From NCBI GenBank assembly GCA_963825615.1, contig CAWGTV010000008.1:310001-374000 (forward strand): DNA of 64,000 bases. The letters run 5' to 3'. The translations under genes and the position numbers were made by a program. Of the stretch, positions 54,878 to 63,813 are shown piece after piece; the stretch's first letter is position 1, and each line of letters starts with the position of its first letter. Under the pieces are notes generated by a model that ran no database searches, was not told the origin of the DNA, and saw only the letters and a program-made list of their open reading frames with translations. This DNA is from JAHEDT01 sp963825615. Lineage in GTDB: Bacteria; Desulfobacterota; Desulfuromonadia; Desulfuromonadales; BM103.

Positions 54878-55105
54878 TCAAACTCTTCGGTTCTCTGTAC
54901 TTTCCCGGGCCTTATTCTCCTTGACCTGCGGCTCGACGATTTCCTGCGAACTTGCATTCTCTTCTGATTTACACCGGCAATCACGGCCGGTGCCGGGTTC
55001 GGGCGTTCAGCCGCCGCGCAAGCCCCTGCGCTTGATGATGAGGCCGGTGGCCAGACCGGCAAAGGCGAGCAGGAACAGCACGAGCGCCGCAAGATACGCT
55101 TTCAT
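54878..55105 (-). CDS. nqrM: NqrM-like Na+-NQR maturation factor with in-frame TGA (candidate selenoprotein)
   Basis: From ATG 55105 (GAGGTG upstream, overlapping the apbE stop as ATGA), one transmembrane helix (about residues 4-24) is followed by IIKRRGLRGG. A TGA (55009-55007) comes next, then TPEPGTGRDCRCKSEE and a charged tail to a TGA at 54880-54878. Read through, it has 75 residues, the NqrM size. NqrM delivers iron for the NqrD/E site and carries GSC...CxC cysteines; the TGA occupies the first Cys position. A 7-bp stem with a 7-base loop (54992-54972) begins 14 bases after the TGA, fitting the bacterial SECIS rules. Alternatives are a true 32-residue stop or a TGC-to-TGA error. Confidence 0.6.
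54972..54992 (-). promoter_or_regulatory. candidate bacterial SECIS hairpin in nqrM
   Basis: On the coding strand CACCGGC pairs with GCCGGTG around the loop CGTGATT. The apical loop begins 21 bases after the in-frame TGA at 55009-55007. Stem length 7, loop length 7, a G among the first two loop bases and the spacing agree with the published bacterial SECIS model. Confidence 0.5.
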
Positions 55106-56139
55106 TTTTTCACCTCTTCTTCGACGACCGGGAAGGCCGGGCTGGTATAGACCGCTATCGCTTCGTTGTCGTGAATGAGAAAATACGCGGCAACCTGATG
55201 TTGCTCACAGAATTGGCGCCCCTGCTCTTCTCCCATGACCATCAGCGCCGTGGCCAGCGCATCGGCCCGCGCGCAGCTCCGGTCAAGCACGGTGACCGCC
55301 GCCAGCCGGTGACGGGCCGGCCGGCCGGTGACCGGGTCCAGGATATGAGCGTAGCGCTGGCCGTTTTCCACAAAGAAGTTGCGATAATTGCCCGAGGTGG
55401 CCAGGGCGGTCTCGCTTAAGGGGAGAATCATGGCGACTTCTCGCGTGCCCTCCAGCGGTTTCTCGATCGCGACCCGCCATGGGGCGCCATCGGCACGATG
55501 ACCGGAAACCTTTATTTCACCACCGATTTCCACCAGGTAGTTGCGCAAGCCCTGTTGTTGGAGAATTTCGGCAAGGGCATCCACGGCATAGCCCTTGGCA
55601 ATCGCCGACAGGTCGATGCGCAGCTCGGGAACCTGCTTGCGGATCGCCGCGGGTTCCCGGCGCACCTGGATATTAGCGTAGCCGACCCGGGCCAGGGCTG
55701 CGCTGATCTGCTCATCGGCAGGGATTTTCTCCCCCCGCGCTGCGGCGCCGAACCCCCAGAGTTCGACCAACGGGCCGACGCTGACATCAAACGCGCCCCC
55801 GGTCAGGTGACTGATCTCCAGGGAAAGTTCAATGACCTTTGCGGTTTCGTCGGAAAGGGTAAACCAGTCGGTGCCGCTCTGGGTGTTGAAGCGGGAGAGT
55901 TCCGATTGCGGGTCGTAGGTGGACATCAGCCGGTTGATCTGATCGAGGCGTTTTTGCAGCAGCGCCTTAAGGGTCGCAGCATCGGTCCCGTCATGTTCGG
56001 GGAGAAGGGCGACCGACCAGGTCGTTCCCATGGTCTGGCCGGAAAGATGGACGGTGGCGAGAGCCTTCTCCTGCTGACAGGCCGTGGACTGGGTGAGCAG
56101 GAACAAAGCCCATATCAGGAGGCACAAGCGACGCAGCAT
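55102..56139 (-). CDS. apbE: FAD:protein FMN transferase of the nqr operon (ApbE)
   Basis: This second ApbE copy has 345 residues with a probable lipoprotein signal (TQSTACQQ). It carries SGQTMGTTWSV, LMSTYDPQSELSRFN, IDLSAIAKGYAVDAL, VEIGGEIKVSG and YAHILDPVTGRPA. It should place FMN on the threonines of NqrB and NqrC, and its position behind nqrF matches that job. It overlaps nqrM by four bases. Confidence 0.92.
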   Translation of the reverse strand: MLRRLCLLIWALFLLTQSTACQQEKALATVHLSGQTMGTTWSVALLPEHDGTDAATLKALLQKRLDQINRLMSTYDPQSELSRFNTQSGTDWFTLSDETAKVIELSLEISHLTGGAFDVSVGPLVELWGFGAAARGEKIPADEQISAALARVGYANIQVRREPAAIRKQVPELRIDLSAIAKGYAVDALAEILQQQGLRNYLVEIGGEIKVSGHRADGAPWRVAIEKPLEGTREVAMILPLSETALATSGNYRNFFVENGQRYAHILDPVTGRPARHRLAAVTVLDRSCARADALATALMVMGEEQGRQFCEQHQVAAYFLIHDNEAIAVYTSPAFPVVEEEVKK

Positions 56140-56140
56140 G

Positions 56141-56599
56141 CTAGAGGTCAGCCAGCCCCTGGGCGTGGCGGATCATCCGCTTCATGGCTTTTTCTTCCTG
56201 GTTTTTCAAGGCCTGGATCAGGTTGCAGGTCTCCTTGTCGGAGCAGTGATCGAACAGGTAGGCAAAGTAGCTGACCAGCTGGACTTTATACTCAACGGCC
56301 GCCTTGACCAGCTGATCGAGGTCCGTTCTGGCGGCGTCGCCGAGAGTCTCCGCCCGGGCTTGCGGAAAGTTGATCTCCAGCCCCTTGAACCAGTGTTCAA
56401 GGACATTATGTTTGGCGCCCTGGCAGAATTCACCCAGCGCCAGCGCCCGGTGCTGTTCATGATCGATCAGGTAATCGAGCATCAGCCGGACGCGCGGCGA
56501 GACTTCGCCTTCCGCCATGGCCTGAAAGTAACCGCTGACTGTGCGGTGATAATTCGGGGCCAGCTGCTGCAAAACGGTTCGCATCTGTTCAAAGCGCAT
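56141..56599 (-). CDS. ferritin-like helical protein inserted in the nqr operon
   Basis: The 152-residue soluble protein is predicted to be all-helical. Motifs such as DYLIDHEQHRALALGEF, KHNVLEHWFKGLEINFP and LIQALKNQEEKAMKRMIRHAQG resemble the Glu/His-bearing helices of ferritin/rubrerythrin-like bundles, though I cannot assign complete metal ligands. It is one base away from apbE and 20 bases after nqrF. Standard nqr operons go directly from nqrF to apbE, so this is an extra component of unknown role. Confidence 0.65.
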   Translation of the reverse strand: MRFEQMRTVLQQLAPNYHRTVSGYFQAMAEGEVSPRVRLMLDYLIDHEQHRALALGEFCQGAKHNVLEHWFKGLEINFPQARAETLGDAARTDLDQLVKAAVEYKVQLVSYFAYLFDHCSDKETCNLIQALKNQEEKAMKRMIRHAQGLADL

Positions 56600-56619
56600 G
56601 GTTCGCTCCTGCCGACTGG

Positions 56620-57846
56620 TCAGATCCCGAAATCATCAAACAGGATATTTTCCTGTTCCACGCCCAGGTTGTAGAGCATCTCGGTGGCCGCCTTGTTCAT
56701 CATCGGCGGGCCGCACATGTAATATTCGCAGTCTTCCGGTGCCGGATGGCTGGCAAGGTAGTTGTCGTAGAGGTATTGGTGGACAAACCCCTTGGCGCCA
56801 CTCCAGTTGTCCTCCGGCAGCGGGTCGGACAGGACCAGCTGCCAGGTGAAATTGTCATGCTTTGCCGCCAGTTCATCGAACTCCTCGACGTAGAAGGCTT
56901 CGCGCAGGCTGCGGGCGCCGTACCAGAAGGAGATTTTGCGCGTCGAGTGGAGCCGTTTGAGCTGGTCGAAGATGTGCGAACGCATCGGCGCCATGCCGGC
57001 GCCCCCGCCGATGAAAACCATTTCAGCGTCGGTTTCCCTGGCATAGAATTCACCGTAGGGCCCTGAGACGTTGACCTTGTCACCCGGTTTCAGGGTGAAG
57101 ATAAATGACGACATCTGCCCGGGTGGCGCGTCGGGTACCGCCGGCGGCGGCGGGCAGACGCGCACGTTGAGCATGACGAGCCCTTTCTCTTCGGGATAGT
57201 TGGCCATCGAATAGGCGCGCATGATCGGCTCCTTGACTTCGGAGCGATACTGCCAGAGGTTGTACTTGTCCCAGTCGCCCCGGAAGCGCTCGGCGATCTC
57301 CATATTCTTGTATTCGGCAACGTGCGGTGGCGCGTCGATCTGTATGTAACCGCCCGCCCGGAAATCCAGGTCTGCACCTTCCGGCAGTTCCAGGACCAGC
57401 TCCTTGATAAAGGTTGAGCGGCTCTCGTTGGAACGTACGCGGCATTCCCACTTGCTGATCGAGAAGATCTCGGCCGGCAGTTCAAGGTCCATATCCTGCT
57501 TGACGTTGACCTGGCAGGAGAGCCGGTAGCCCTCCTTCGCTTCGCGCTTGTTGATGTGGGCGGTTTCGGTCGGCAGGATGTCGCCGCCGCCCGCTGTGAT
57601 CTTGACCCGGCACTGGGCGCAGGTCCCGCCGCCGCCGCAGGCCGAGGGGATGAAAATGTCGTGCTCGCCGAGGACGCCAAGCAGCTTGCCGCCGGGCTCG
57701 ACCTTCAGGCTCTTGTCGTCGTCATGATTGATTTTGAGAAGGATCTCACCGGACGGAATCAGCCAAGACCTGGTGATCAGGATAAGGACGACCAGCACCA
57801 TGACAATGCCGGTGAATAACAGTACGCCTAAACCTATTTCAGTCAT
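56620..57846 (-). CDS. nqrF: Na+-NQR subunit F (NADH dehydrogenase, 2Fe-2S, FAD)
   Basis: The entry subunit oxidises NADH. Its 408 residues have an N-terminal helix (about 5-25) and a ferredoxin domain with SACGGGGTCAQCRVKI and a later Cys in YRLSCQV. The FAD domain has RAYSMANYP, and the NADH domain VFIGGGAGMAPMRSHI, ending LFDDFGI as usual. It is sixth in the nqrABCDEF order. Confidence 0.96.
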   Translation of the reverse strand: MTEIGLGVLLFTGIVMVLVVLILITRSWLIPSGEILLKINHDDDKSLKVEPGGKLLGVLGEHDIFIPSACGGGGTCAQCRVKITAGGGDILPTETAHINKREAKEGYRLSCQVNVKQDMDLELPAEIFSISKWECRVRSNESRSTFIKELVLELPEGADLDFRAGGYIQIDAPPHVAEYKNMEIAERFRGDWDKYNLWQYRSEVKEPIMRAYSMANYPEEKGLVMLNVRVCPPPPAVPDAPPGQMSSFIFTLKPGDKVNVSGPYGEFYARETDAEMVFIGGGAGMAPMRSHIFDQLKRLHSTRKISFWYGARSLREAFYVEEFDELAAKHDNFTWQLVLSDPLPEDNWSGAKGFVHQYLYDNYLASHPAPEDCEYYMCGPPMMNKAATEMLYNLGVEQENILFDDFGI

Positions 57847-57866
57847 AGTCTCTACCGTTTGTCGGC

Positions 57867-58475
57867 TTACAGCTGAATGCCGGAAAAAGCCATGAAGGCC
57901 ATGGCCATCAGGCCGGCAATCATGAAGGTGATCCCCAACCCGCGCAATCCGGCTGGGATATCGGCATATTTCATCTTCTCGCGGATACCGGCCAGGGCGA
58001 CGATCGCCAGGGCCCAGCCCGCGCCGCTGCCAAAGCCGAAGACCACGCTTTCGGTGAAGTTGTAGTCGCGCTCAACCATGAACAGGGAACCGCCGAGAAT
58101 GGCGCAGTTGACTGTAATCAGCGGCAGGAAGATGCCGAGCGCGTTGTACAGTGCCGGGAAAAAGCGATCCAGCACCATTTCGAGGATCTGCACGATGGCG
58201 GCGATCACGCCGATGTAGCAGATCAGGCCAATGAAGGTGAGGTCGGTATCGCCCATACCGAGCCAGGCGAGCGCACCGCCCTTGAGCAGGAACTGGTAGA
58301 TCAGGTTGTTGGCCGGGACGGTGATGGTCTGCACCACGATCACGGCGATACCGAGGCCGATGGCGGTGTCCACCTTCTTCGAAACCGCGAGAAAGGTGCA
58401 CATGCCGAGGAAAAAGGCCAGGGCCATGTTCTCGATGAATATCGATTTGATCAGAAGGCTGAGATAGTGTTCCAT
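57867..58475 (-). CDS. nqrE: Na+-NQR subunit E
   Basis: Six-helix membrane subunit of 202 residues with the conserved FFLGMCTFLAVSKKVDTA, whose Cys helps hold the intramembrane iron or 2Fe-2S site shared with NqrD. ITVNCAILGGSLFMVERDY carries the second Cys. It lies three bases after nqrD. Confidence 0.96.
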   Translation of the reverse strand: MEHYLSLLIKSIFIENMALAFFLGMCTFLAVSKKVDTAIGLGIAVIVVQTITVPANNLIYQFLLKGGALAWLGMGDTDLTFIGLICYIGVIAAIVQILEMVLDRFFPALYNALGIFLPLITVNCAILGGSLFMVERDYNFTESVVFGFGSGAGWALAIVALAGIREKMKYADIPAGLRGLGITFMIAGLMAMAFMAFSGIQL

Positions 58476-58478
58476 GAT

Positions 58479-59102
58479 CTAATTGTCCTTCTCGACCTGG
58501 TCGGTCTTCCAGGTGCGGAGGGCCCAGATCAGCAGCCCGATGATAAAGAAGGCGCTTGGCGGCAACAGCATCAGGCCGTTGGGCAGATACCAGCCCCCTT
58601 CGTTGGTCGTCGGCAGGATCGAGATGCCGAGCAGCTTGCCGGCACCGAGCAGCTCGCGGCAAATGGCCACCAGGATCAGCACCAGGCTGTAACCGAGGCC
58701 GTTGCCGATGCCATCGATAAAGCTCAAGCCCGGCGGGTTCTTCATGGCGAAGGCTTCGGCCCGGCCAAGAACGATGCAGTTGGTGATGATCAGGCCGACG
58801 AACACCGAGAGCTGCTTGCTGACGCCGAAGGCGTAGGCCTTGAGGAACTGGTCAACGATGATGACCAGGGTGGCGATGATGGTCATCTGCACGATGATGC
58901 GGATATTACCCGGGATCTGGTTGCGAATCAGGCTGACCGAAAAGTTGGAACCGGCGACCACGAACGTGACGGCCAGGGCCATGACCAGCACGGTCTCCAG
59001 CTTGGAGGTGACGGCCAGGGCGGAGCAGATACCGAGGATTTGCAGGCCGATCGGGTTCTTGTTGAATAAAGGGTCCAGTAAAACGTCTCTGGCTTTGCTC
59101 AC
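58479..59102 (-). CDS. nqrD: Na+-NQR subunit D
   Basis: Six-helix membrane subunit of 207 residues. Conserved segments are NPIGLQILGICSALAVTSKLE with one iron-site Cys and GLIITNCIVLGRAEAFAMKN with the other. It pairs with NqrE in an inverted topology to form the sodium-channel core. It overlaps nqrC by four bases. Confidence 0.96.
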   Translation of the reverse strand: MSKARDVLLDPLFNKNPIGLQILGICSALAVTSKLETVLVMALAVTFVVAGSNFSVSLIRNQIPGNIRIIVQMTIIATLVIIVDQFLKAYAFGVSKQLSVFVGLIITNCIVLGRAEAFAMKNPPGLSFIDGIGNGLGYSLVLILVAICRELLGAGKLLGISILPTTNEGGWYLPNGLMLLPPSAFFIIGLLIWALRTWKTDQVEKDN

Positions 59103-59875
59103 GGTTTTACTCCTTCCCTTTGCAGTTTGGCGAGAAACGGTTTGTAGCCGTTTTCACCCATCCAGTACTTGAGCAGGTTGCTGACGCCGCGTCCCGTCAG
59201 GGTCGCGCCGGCCAGACCGTCCGCCTGGTAGACGGCATTATCGGAACCCCTGTCTACGGTCCCCTTGAGGACTTCGATACGGGTGTTGCCGTCATCATCG
59301 TAAATCTTTTTGCCAGGCCATTGTGCTTTCCAGGCCGGGTTGTCAACTTCGCCGCCAAGGCCGGGAGTTTCGCCGTGCTCGTAAAAAGCGAAGCCACTGA
59401 CCGTGGTCAAGTCGGCATCCAGGGAGACAAAGCCATACATCGTCGACCACAACCCCTTGCCGTGCACCGGCAGGATCAGCTGCTGCAGTTTGTCACCATC
59501 CTTCAGCAGATATACATCCATGTACCGGGACCGGGTCTTGATGGCGGCCAGATCAAGGGCCGCCGGAATCTGGTAGCTGGTGTCCGGGTCACGCGCCGCC
59601 CGGCGACTGTCGAAAGTGGTGGCATCGAAAGCATCCGTGAACTCACCCGTATCCAGGTCGACGATGCGGGGTTGGATATGGCGGAACTGCTCTTCGACCG
59701 AAAGCCCTTCCTGATAGATGCCCGCAGCCTGGAGGATGTTCTTCTTTTTTTCCTCCACCTTGTTCAACTCCTGGCGGCTGCTCAATCCCACGGCCGCAGC
59801 CGAAACCAGAATGGAGCAGATCACGCAAAGGAAAAAAGCAACGGTCAGGACCCTTCCGGTACTATCCCTGGACAT
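59099..59875 (-). CDS. nqrC: Na+-NQR subunit C (covalent FMN)
   Basis: The 258-residue subunit has an N-terminal membrane helix and a periplasmic FMN-binding domain. The attachment site is GLAGATLTGRGV near residue 230, where ApbE links FMN to the Thr of GAT. The usual Ser before GAT is Ala here and the usual Ser after the second Thr is Gly; both are tolerated. It overlaps nqrB by 14 bases. Confidence 0.95.
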   Translation of the reverse strand: MSRDSTGRVLTVAFFLCVICSILVSAAAVGLSSRQELNKVEEKKKNILQAAGIYQEGLSVEEQFRHIQPRIVDLDTGEFTDAFDATTFDSRRAARDPDTSYQIPAALDLAAIKTRSRYMDVYLLKDGDKLQQLILPVHGKGLWSTMYGFVSLDADLTTVSGFAFYEHGETPGLGGEVDNPAWKAQWPGKKIYDDDGNTRIEVLKGTVDRGSDNAVYQADGLAGATLTGRGVSNLLKYWMGENGYKPFLAKLQREGVKP

Positions 59876-61070
59876 GTCGCAACCTCCGCTTGATATGAAC
59901 CTTGAGAACCAGCTGATCGATCAGCGGGGCAAACACGTTACCGAACAGGATGGCGAGCATCATCCCCTCCGGGAAAGCCGGATTGAGTACCCGGATCATG
60001 ATGCACATCGCCCCGATCAGGAATCCGTAGAGCCATTGTCCTTCCGGGGTCATCGCTCCGGAAACCGGGTCGGTCGCCATGAACACCAGGCCGAAGGCGA
60101 AGCCGCCAAGAACCAGGTGCCAGTGGGGCCCAAGCTCGAACATCGGGTTGGTGCTGCTGCCGATCAGCACAAAGAAGGTGGAGAGGGCGGCGGCGCCGAG
60201 CAGACCGGAGAACATGATGCGCCAGGACCCGATGCCGGTAACGACCAGAACCGCGGCACCAAACAGGCAGGCCAGAGTGGAGGTTTCCCCCATCGAGCCA
60301 GGGATCGAGCCGATAAAGGCATCGAACCAGCTGCTCACGGCCGTGACCGCCTGCACGCCTCCTTCAGCAGCGCGGCTCAGCGCCGTGGCGCCAGTCACGC
60401 CGTCGACGGCAGTCCATACGCTGTTGCCGGAGATCTGGGCCGGATAGGCGAAAAACAGGAAGGCGCGCCCGGTCAGCGCCGGATTAAGAAAATTTTTACC
60501 GGTCCCGCCGAAAATCTCCTTGCCGATAACGACCCCGAAGCTGATCCCCAGGGCAACCTGCCAGAGCGGCAGGGTTGGCGGACAGATCAGCGGGAAGAGC
60601 GAGCCGGTGACCAGGAAGCCCTCGTTCAGCTCGTGGCGGCGCACCATGCAGAAGAGCGCTTCCCACATGCCACCGACGATGTTGGTCACCAGGTAAATGG
60701 GGACAAACCAGACCGCGCCTAGCAGCAGGTTGTCGAAGAACCGGTCCGGGTCGGCCGTGTAACCGAGGGCCCCGATCAAGGCGCCGCGCCACCCCTCGAC
60801 GCTGCCGCCGTTGAGCAGCATGGCGCTATTGGCCTGGTAGCCGGTATTCCACATGGCCATGAAGAAACAGGGGAGAAGTGCGACAACCACGGTGATCATC
60901 ACACGCTTCAGGTCCATGGCGTCCCTGACGTGCGGCGCGCCTGGTGTGACCTCGCCGGGGGTGTACAAAAAGCTGTCGGCGGCTTCGTAAAGGGGATAAA
61001 GCCGCGCGAGTTTGCCACCTTCTGCAAAGTAGGGGTGCAGTTTGTCGAGCAGCTTACGCAGTGCTTTCAT
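59862..61070 (-). CDS. nqrB: Na+-NQR subunit B (covalent FMN, riboflavin)
   Basis: The main sodium-translocating membrane subunit has 402 residues and about ten helices. FMN is attached at the Thr in VTGATALSRAAEGG. Conserved segments are PALTGRAFLFFAYPAQISG and ATDPVSGAMTPEGQWLYG. The start overlaps the nqrA stop by one base (TAATG). Confidence 0.96.
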   Translation of the reverse strand: MKALRKLLDKLHPYFAEGGKLARLYPLYEAADSFLYTPGEVTPGAPHVRDAMDLKRVMITVVVALLPCFFMAMWNTGYQANSAMLLNGGSVEGWRGALIGALGYTADPDRFFDNLLLGAVWFVPIYLVTNIVGGMWEALFCMVRRHELNEGFLVTGSLFPLICPPTLPLWQVALGISFGVVIGKEIFGGTGKNFLNPALTGRAFLFFAYPAQISGNSVWTAVDGVTGATALSRAAEGGVQAVTAVSSWFDAFIGSIPGSMGETSTLACLFGAAVLVVTGIGSWRIMFSGLLGAAALSTFFVLIGSSTNPMFELGPHWHLVLGGFAFGLVFMATDPVSGAMTPEGQWLYGFLIGAMCIMIRVLNPAFPEGMMLAILFGNVFAPLIDQLVLKVHIKRRLRHVQG

Positions 61071-62407
61071 TAGCCCTCTTCTTCAATTTTCCGTAGGGTT
61101 TGCCGTAAATGATGCCCGTAATCCATCTTCCCAGAGCAGACAAAGCTGCACAGGGCCAGATCCTCTTCATCCAGTTCCAGGCAGCCAAGCGCCTGGGCCA
61201 TATCCGTATCCAGGGTCAGCAACGAACGGAGCAGCCAGGTGGCCTTCATATTCAGAGGCAGCACCTTTTCAAACGCACCGGTCGGCACCATGGCGCGCAC
61301 GCTGCCATGGGTACTGGTTGTCATGGCCTGGGCCCGGCGCGGCAGCAGGGCGGAAGCAAAAACATTTTTCACCGAGAATTTGTTAAAACCCGGCAAGCTC
61401 CAGCCCATGAACTCGCGTTGCCGATCCTCCTCGAGAACACAAACCTGGTTGTGGTAACGGCCAAGGAAATCGTTGGCCTGGGCGGCACGGTGACCGGACA
61501 GTATGGATCCCGAGATAACGCGGTTCTCACCGGCATGCAGTTCTCCTGAGACCAGTTCAGACAGGCACGCGCCCAGCCGGGTGCGAATCAGGCGCGGGTT
61601 TTTAACCGCCGGGCCGCAGAGCGCAACCGTTCTTTCGGTGAGGATTCTGCCGACAAGAAACAGGTGGCCGACGGCAATCACATCCTGATAGCCGATGTGC
61701 CAGACCGTGCGTTGCTGATCAACCTGTTCGAGAAAGTGGATGTGGGTGCCGACCAGCCCGGCCGGGTGGCAACCGGAAAAGTCCCGGGCCGTAATTCCCT
61801 CAGGAGTCGCAATCTGGGCGTCGGGCTGCTTGCACAGATAGACCTTGCCGGTCGTCAGGTGACGAAGTGCTTGCAGACCGGCAGAGAATTCCGCCGCCTT
61901 GGCAGAAATGGCCAGCTGTGGATCTGCCGACAGCGGGTTGGTATCCATGGCGGTGACGAACAGTGCCGCTGGGCGGGTGCCCGGCACCGGGATTTTGCTG
62001 TATGGCCGGGTGCGCAGCGCGGGCCACAAACCGGAGTCGACCAACTGCCCTTCAACCTCTTCAGCGGAAAGTTGTCCGAGACGATCAGCAGTAGTAACGG
62101 GGAAGGTTTTTTCCTCGCCGCCACGAATCTCGATGACCAGTGACAGGAAGAGGCGCCGCGCACCCCGGTTGATGGCGACAACCTTGCCTGATGCTGGCGC
62201 CGTATAGTGGACCTTTGGGTTCTTCTTGTCGGAGAAGAGCGGCTGGCCGAGGATGACTTCTTCCCCCTCGGCAACTAGCAGCGTTGGCTTCATGTCGACG
62301 TAGTCACTGCCGAGCAGTGCGACATGACGAACCGGCGGACCATTCTCGACCTGCATCCTGGGTGCGCCGCTAATTGGCAGATCAAGCCCTTTTTTTATCA
62401 GTATCAT
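61070..62407 (-). CDS. nqrA: Na+-NQR subunit A
   Basis: The cytoplasmic quinone-reducing-site subunit has 445 residues. It opens MILIKKGLDLPISGAP, the family start. I choose the second of two close ATGs (62407) because AAGGA is well spaced to it and the resulting N-terminus matches the family; ATG 62413 would add two residues. GEEVILGQPLFSDKKNP and HYTAPASGKVVAINRGARR follow. It heads the nine-gene operon ending with nqrM. The product binds no cofactor itself. Confidence 0.95.
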   Translation of the reverse strand: MILIKKGLDLPISGAPRMQVENGPPVRHVALLGSDYVDMKPTLLVAEGEEVILGQPLFSDKKNPKVHYTAPASGKVVAINRGARRLFLSLVIEIRGGEEKTFPVTTADRLGQLSAEEVEGQLVDSGLWPALRTRPYSKIPVPGTRPAALFVTAMDTNPLSADPQLAISAKAAEFSAGLQALRHLTTGKVYLCKQPDAQIATPEGITARDFSGCHPAGLVGTHIHFLEQVDQQRTVWHIGYQDVIAVGHLFLVGRILTERTVALCGPAVKNPRLIRTRLGACLSELVSGELHAGENRVISGSILSGHRAAQANDFLGRYHNQVCVLEEDRQREFMGWSLPGFNKFSVKNVFASALLPRRAQAMTTSTHGSVRAMVPTGAFEKVLPLNMKATWLLRSLLTLDTDMAQALGCLELDEEDLALCSFVCSGKMDYGHHLRQTLRKIEEEG

Positions 62408-62463
62408 GGCCATCCTTCAGATTAATGGCTCAGAGCCACGACATCGAAAGCCCCGGAGGATCA

Positions 62464-62497
62464 GAACCGTTGCCGGCACCGTGCCGGTCAGCGGTTC
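62464..62497. other. hairpin in the nqr operon leader
   Basis: GAACCG (62464-62469) pairs with CGGTTC (62492-62497), enclosing an inner GCCGGCA/TGCCGGT pairing. It lies about 60 bases upstream of nqrA in a 280-base gene-free stretch. It might be a leader structure or the end of the CBS-protein transcript; the T-run that follows it on the plus strand does not suit minus-strand termination. Confidence 0.35.
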
Positions 62498-62687
62498 AGT
62501 GCTTGCGGTTTTTTCTAGAGAGGCTGCAAATGTTCGAGGTTATCGCCCTCTGGCCGCCCTGGCGACACAGGGAGATCCCAGCCAGTCAAAACCTTGCAGA
62601 GGGCGCCTGCAGCAGAAGTTCGCGGCAGCCATGCAGTCGACCGGGCGGGGGGTCAGGAGCCCATACCCGGCAGGTCGTCACTGAGGA

Positions 62688-63125
62688 TTAGGGAACACCC
62701 TTGATGTACTTTTTGAGTTCCTTGATGACGAAGTCCTTCTCGTCCAGCGACGCCTTGACCAAGTCACCGATCGACGCCAGGCCGACCAGTTGGCCGTTTT
62801 CCATAACCGGCAGGTGCCGGCAGCGGTTTTCAGTCACGATGGCCATAGCTTCATCAACCGTGGTCTCAGGAGTGATGTAGTAAAGAACCTCCGTCATCAC
62901 CTGACGAACAAAAGCCTTCTGGGAGCAGCGGCCGCCAAGATCAACCTTGCGGGCATGGTCACGTTCGGTAAACATGCCAACCACACGGTCATCTTCCATA
63001 ACAACCAGGGCTCCGACACCCTTTTCCGACATCAACACCAGGGCGTCATAAACCTTGGCATCCGGAGCAATGTGCCAGACTTCGCTCCCTTTCAATTTCA
63101 AGATCTGTGCAATGGATTTCGACAT
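62688..63125 (-). CDS. CBS domain-pair protein
   Basis: A 145-residue protein consisting of two CBS repeats. VWHIAPDAKVYDALVLMSEKG with VGMFTERDHARKV forms the first, and YYITPETTVDEAMAIVTENR with LVGLASIGDLVKASL the second. Stand-alone CBS pairs bind adenine nucleotides and act as energy sensors. No partner enzyme is adjacent. Confidence 0.9.
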   Translation of the reverse strand: MSKSIAQILKLKGSEVWHIAPDAKVYDALVLMSEKGVGALVVMEDDRVVGMFTERDHARKVDLGGRCSQKAFVRQVMTEVLYYITPETTVDEAMAIVTENRCRHLPVMENGQLVGLASIGDLVKASLDEKDFVIKELKKYIKGVP

Positions 63126-63203
63126 ACCCGGCCCCCGTTGAGCGATAAAGATTAGACTCTTAGTTTAGCAAAAAACCCGCAGGAAAAAAAGTTCCCGCCA
63201 ATT

Positions 63204-63700
63204 TCAAAATGCATTGCCCCGGAAGGCCTCGGCGACAGCTGCAGTAGGTTGGTCGACTGCAGTAGGCTGCCCGCCGAAGAACTGGTCTTCCAGCATGATC
63301 TCGAACTCGGCCAGGGAGATCTCGTCGATCCGGAGAAATTGCGCCTCCGCGGTTGTCGGCAAGACGAGGACCGGGGTCTTCTCAAGGCAAGACCGACCTT
63401 GCGGATAGACCCGAACTCAACCAGCAGATCGCCGGTGCGGATATGCAGGCGCTGCTTCTTTAGAACATGTGAGCGCTGTTGGCTGGTCAACGGGCGCAGC
63501 TCTTTGAAGATTTCAATCAGGTAGCAATCGGAGACCAGCTTGTTCTTGATCCGTTTGGCATAAATCACCTGTGCTTCAGTGATCAGCCCGTTGTCAACCT
63601 GGAGCATGGCAAGGGTATCGCCATTCTCGGAAGCCGGCTGCGCTGGTATTGGAGATAGCCTTTTTGAGGTTTGAGGAACAGGCGTCCTAGACTCGGGCAT
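63204..63700 (-). CDS. secretion-ATPase N-domain-like (MshEN-type) protein, frameshifted as read
   Basis: From ATG 63700 the frame has MLQVDNGLITEAQVIYAKRI and FKELRPLTSQQ, reminiscent of the N-terminal helical domain of GspE/PilB ATPases. Near 63383 one G appears lost; the next frame supplies ALEKTPVLVLPTTAEAQFLRI and DEISLAEFEIMLEDQFFGG and stops at 63204, about 165 residues. No ATPase core is present, so it would be a stand-alone regulatory or adaptor domain. The family call is tentative. Confidence 0.55.
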
Positions 63701-63813
63701 AGGGTCAATCCATTACATAATGATGAATCCGACGGCATCAAGATTAACACATAACTCTCCGGGTGCAAAAAACGCCGGCGACCGATAGGATTTTGCGCTT
63801 AACCCGTCTGCGA

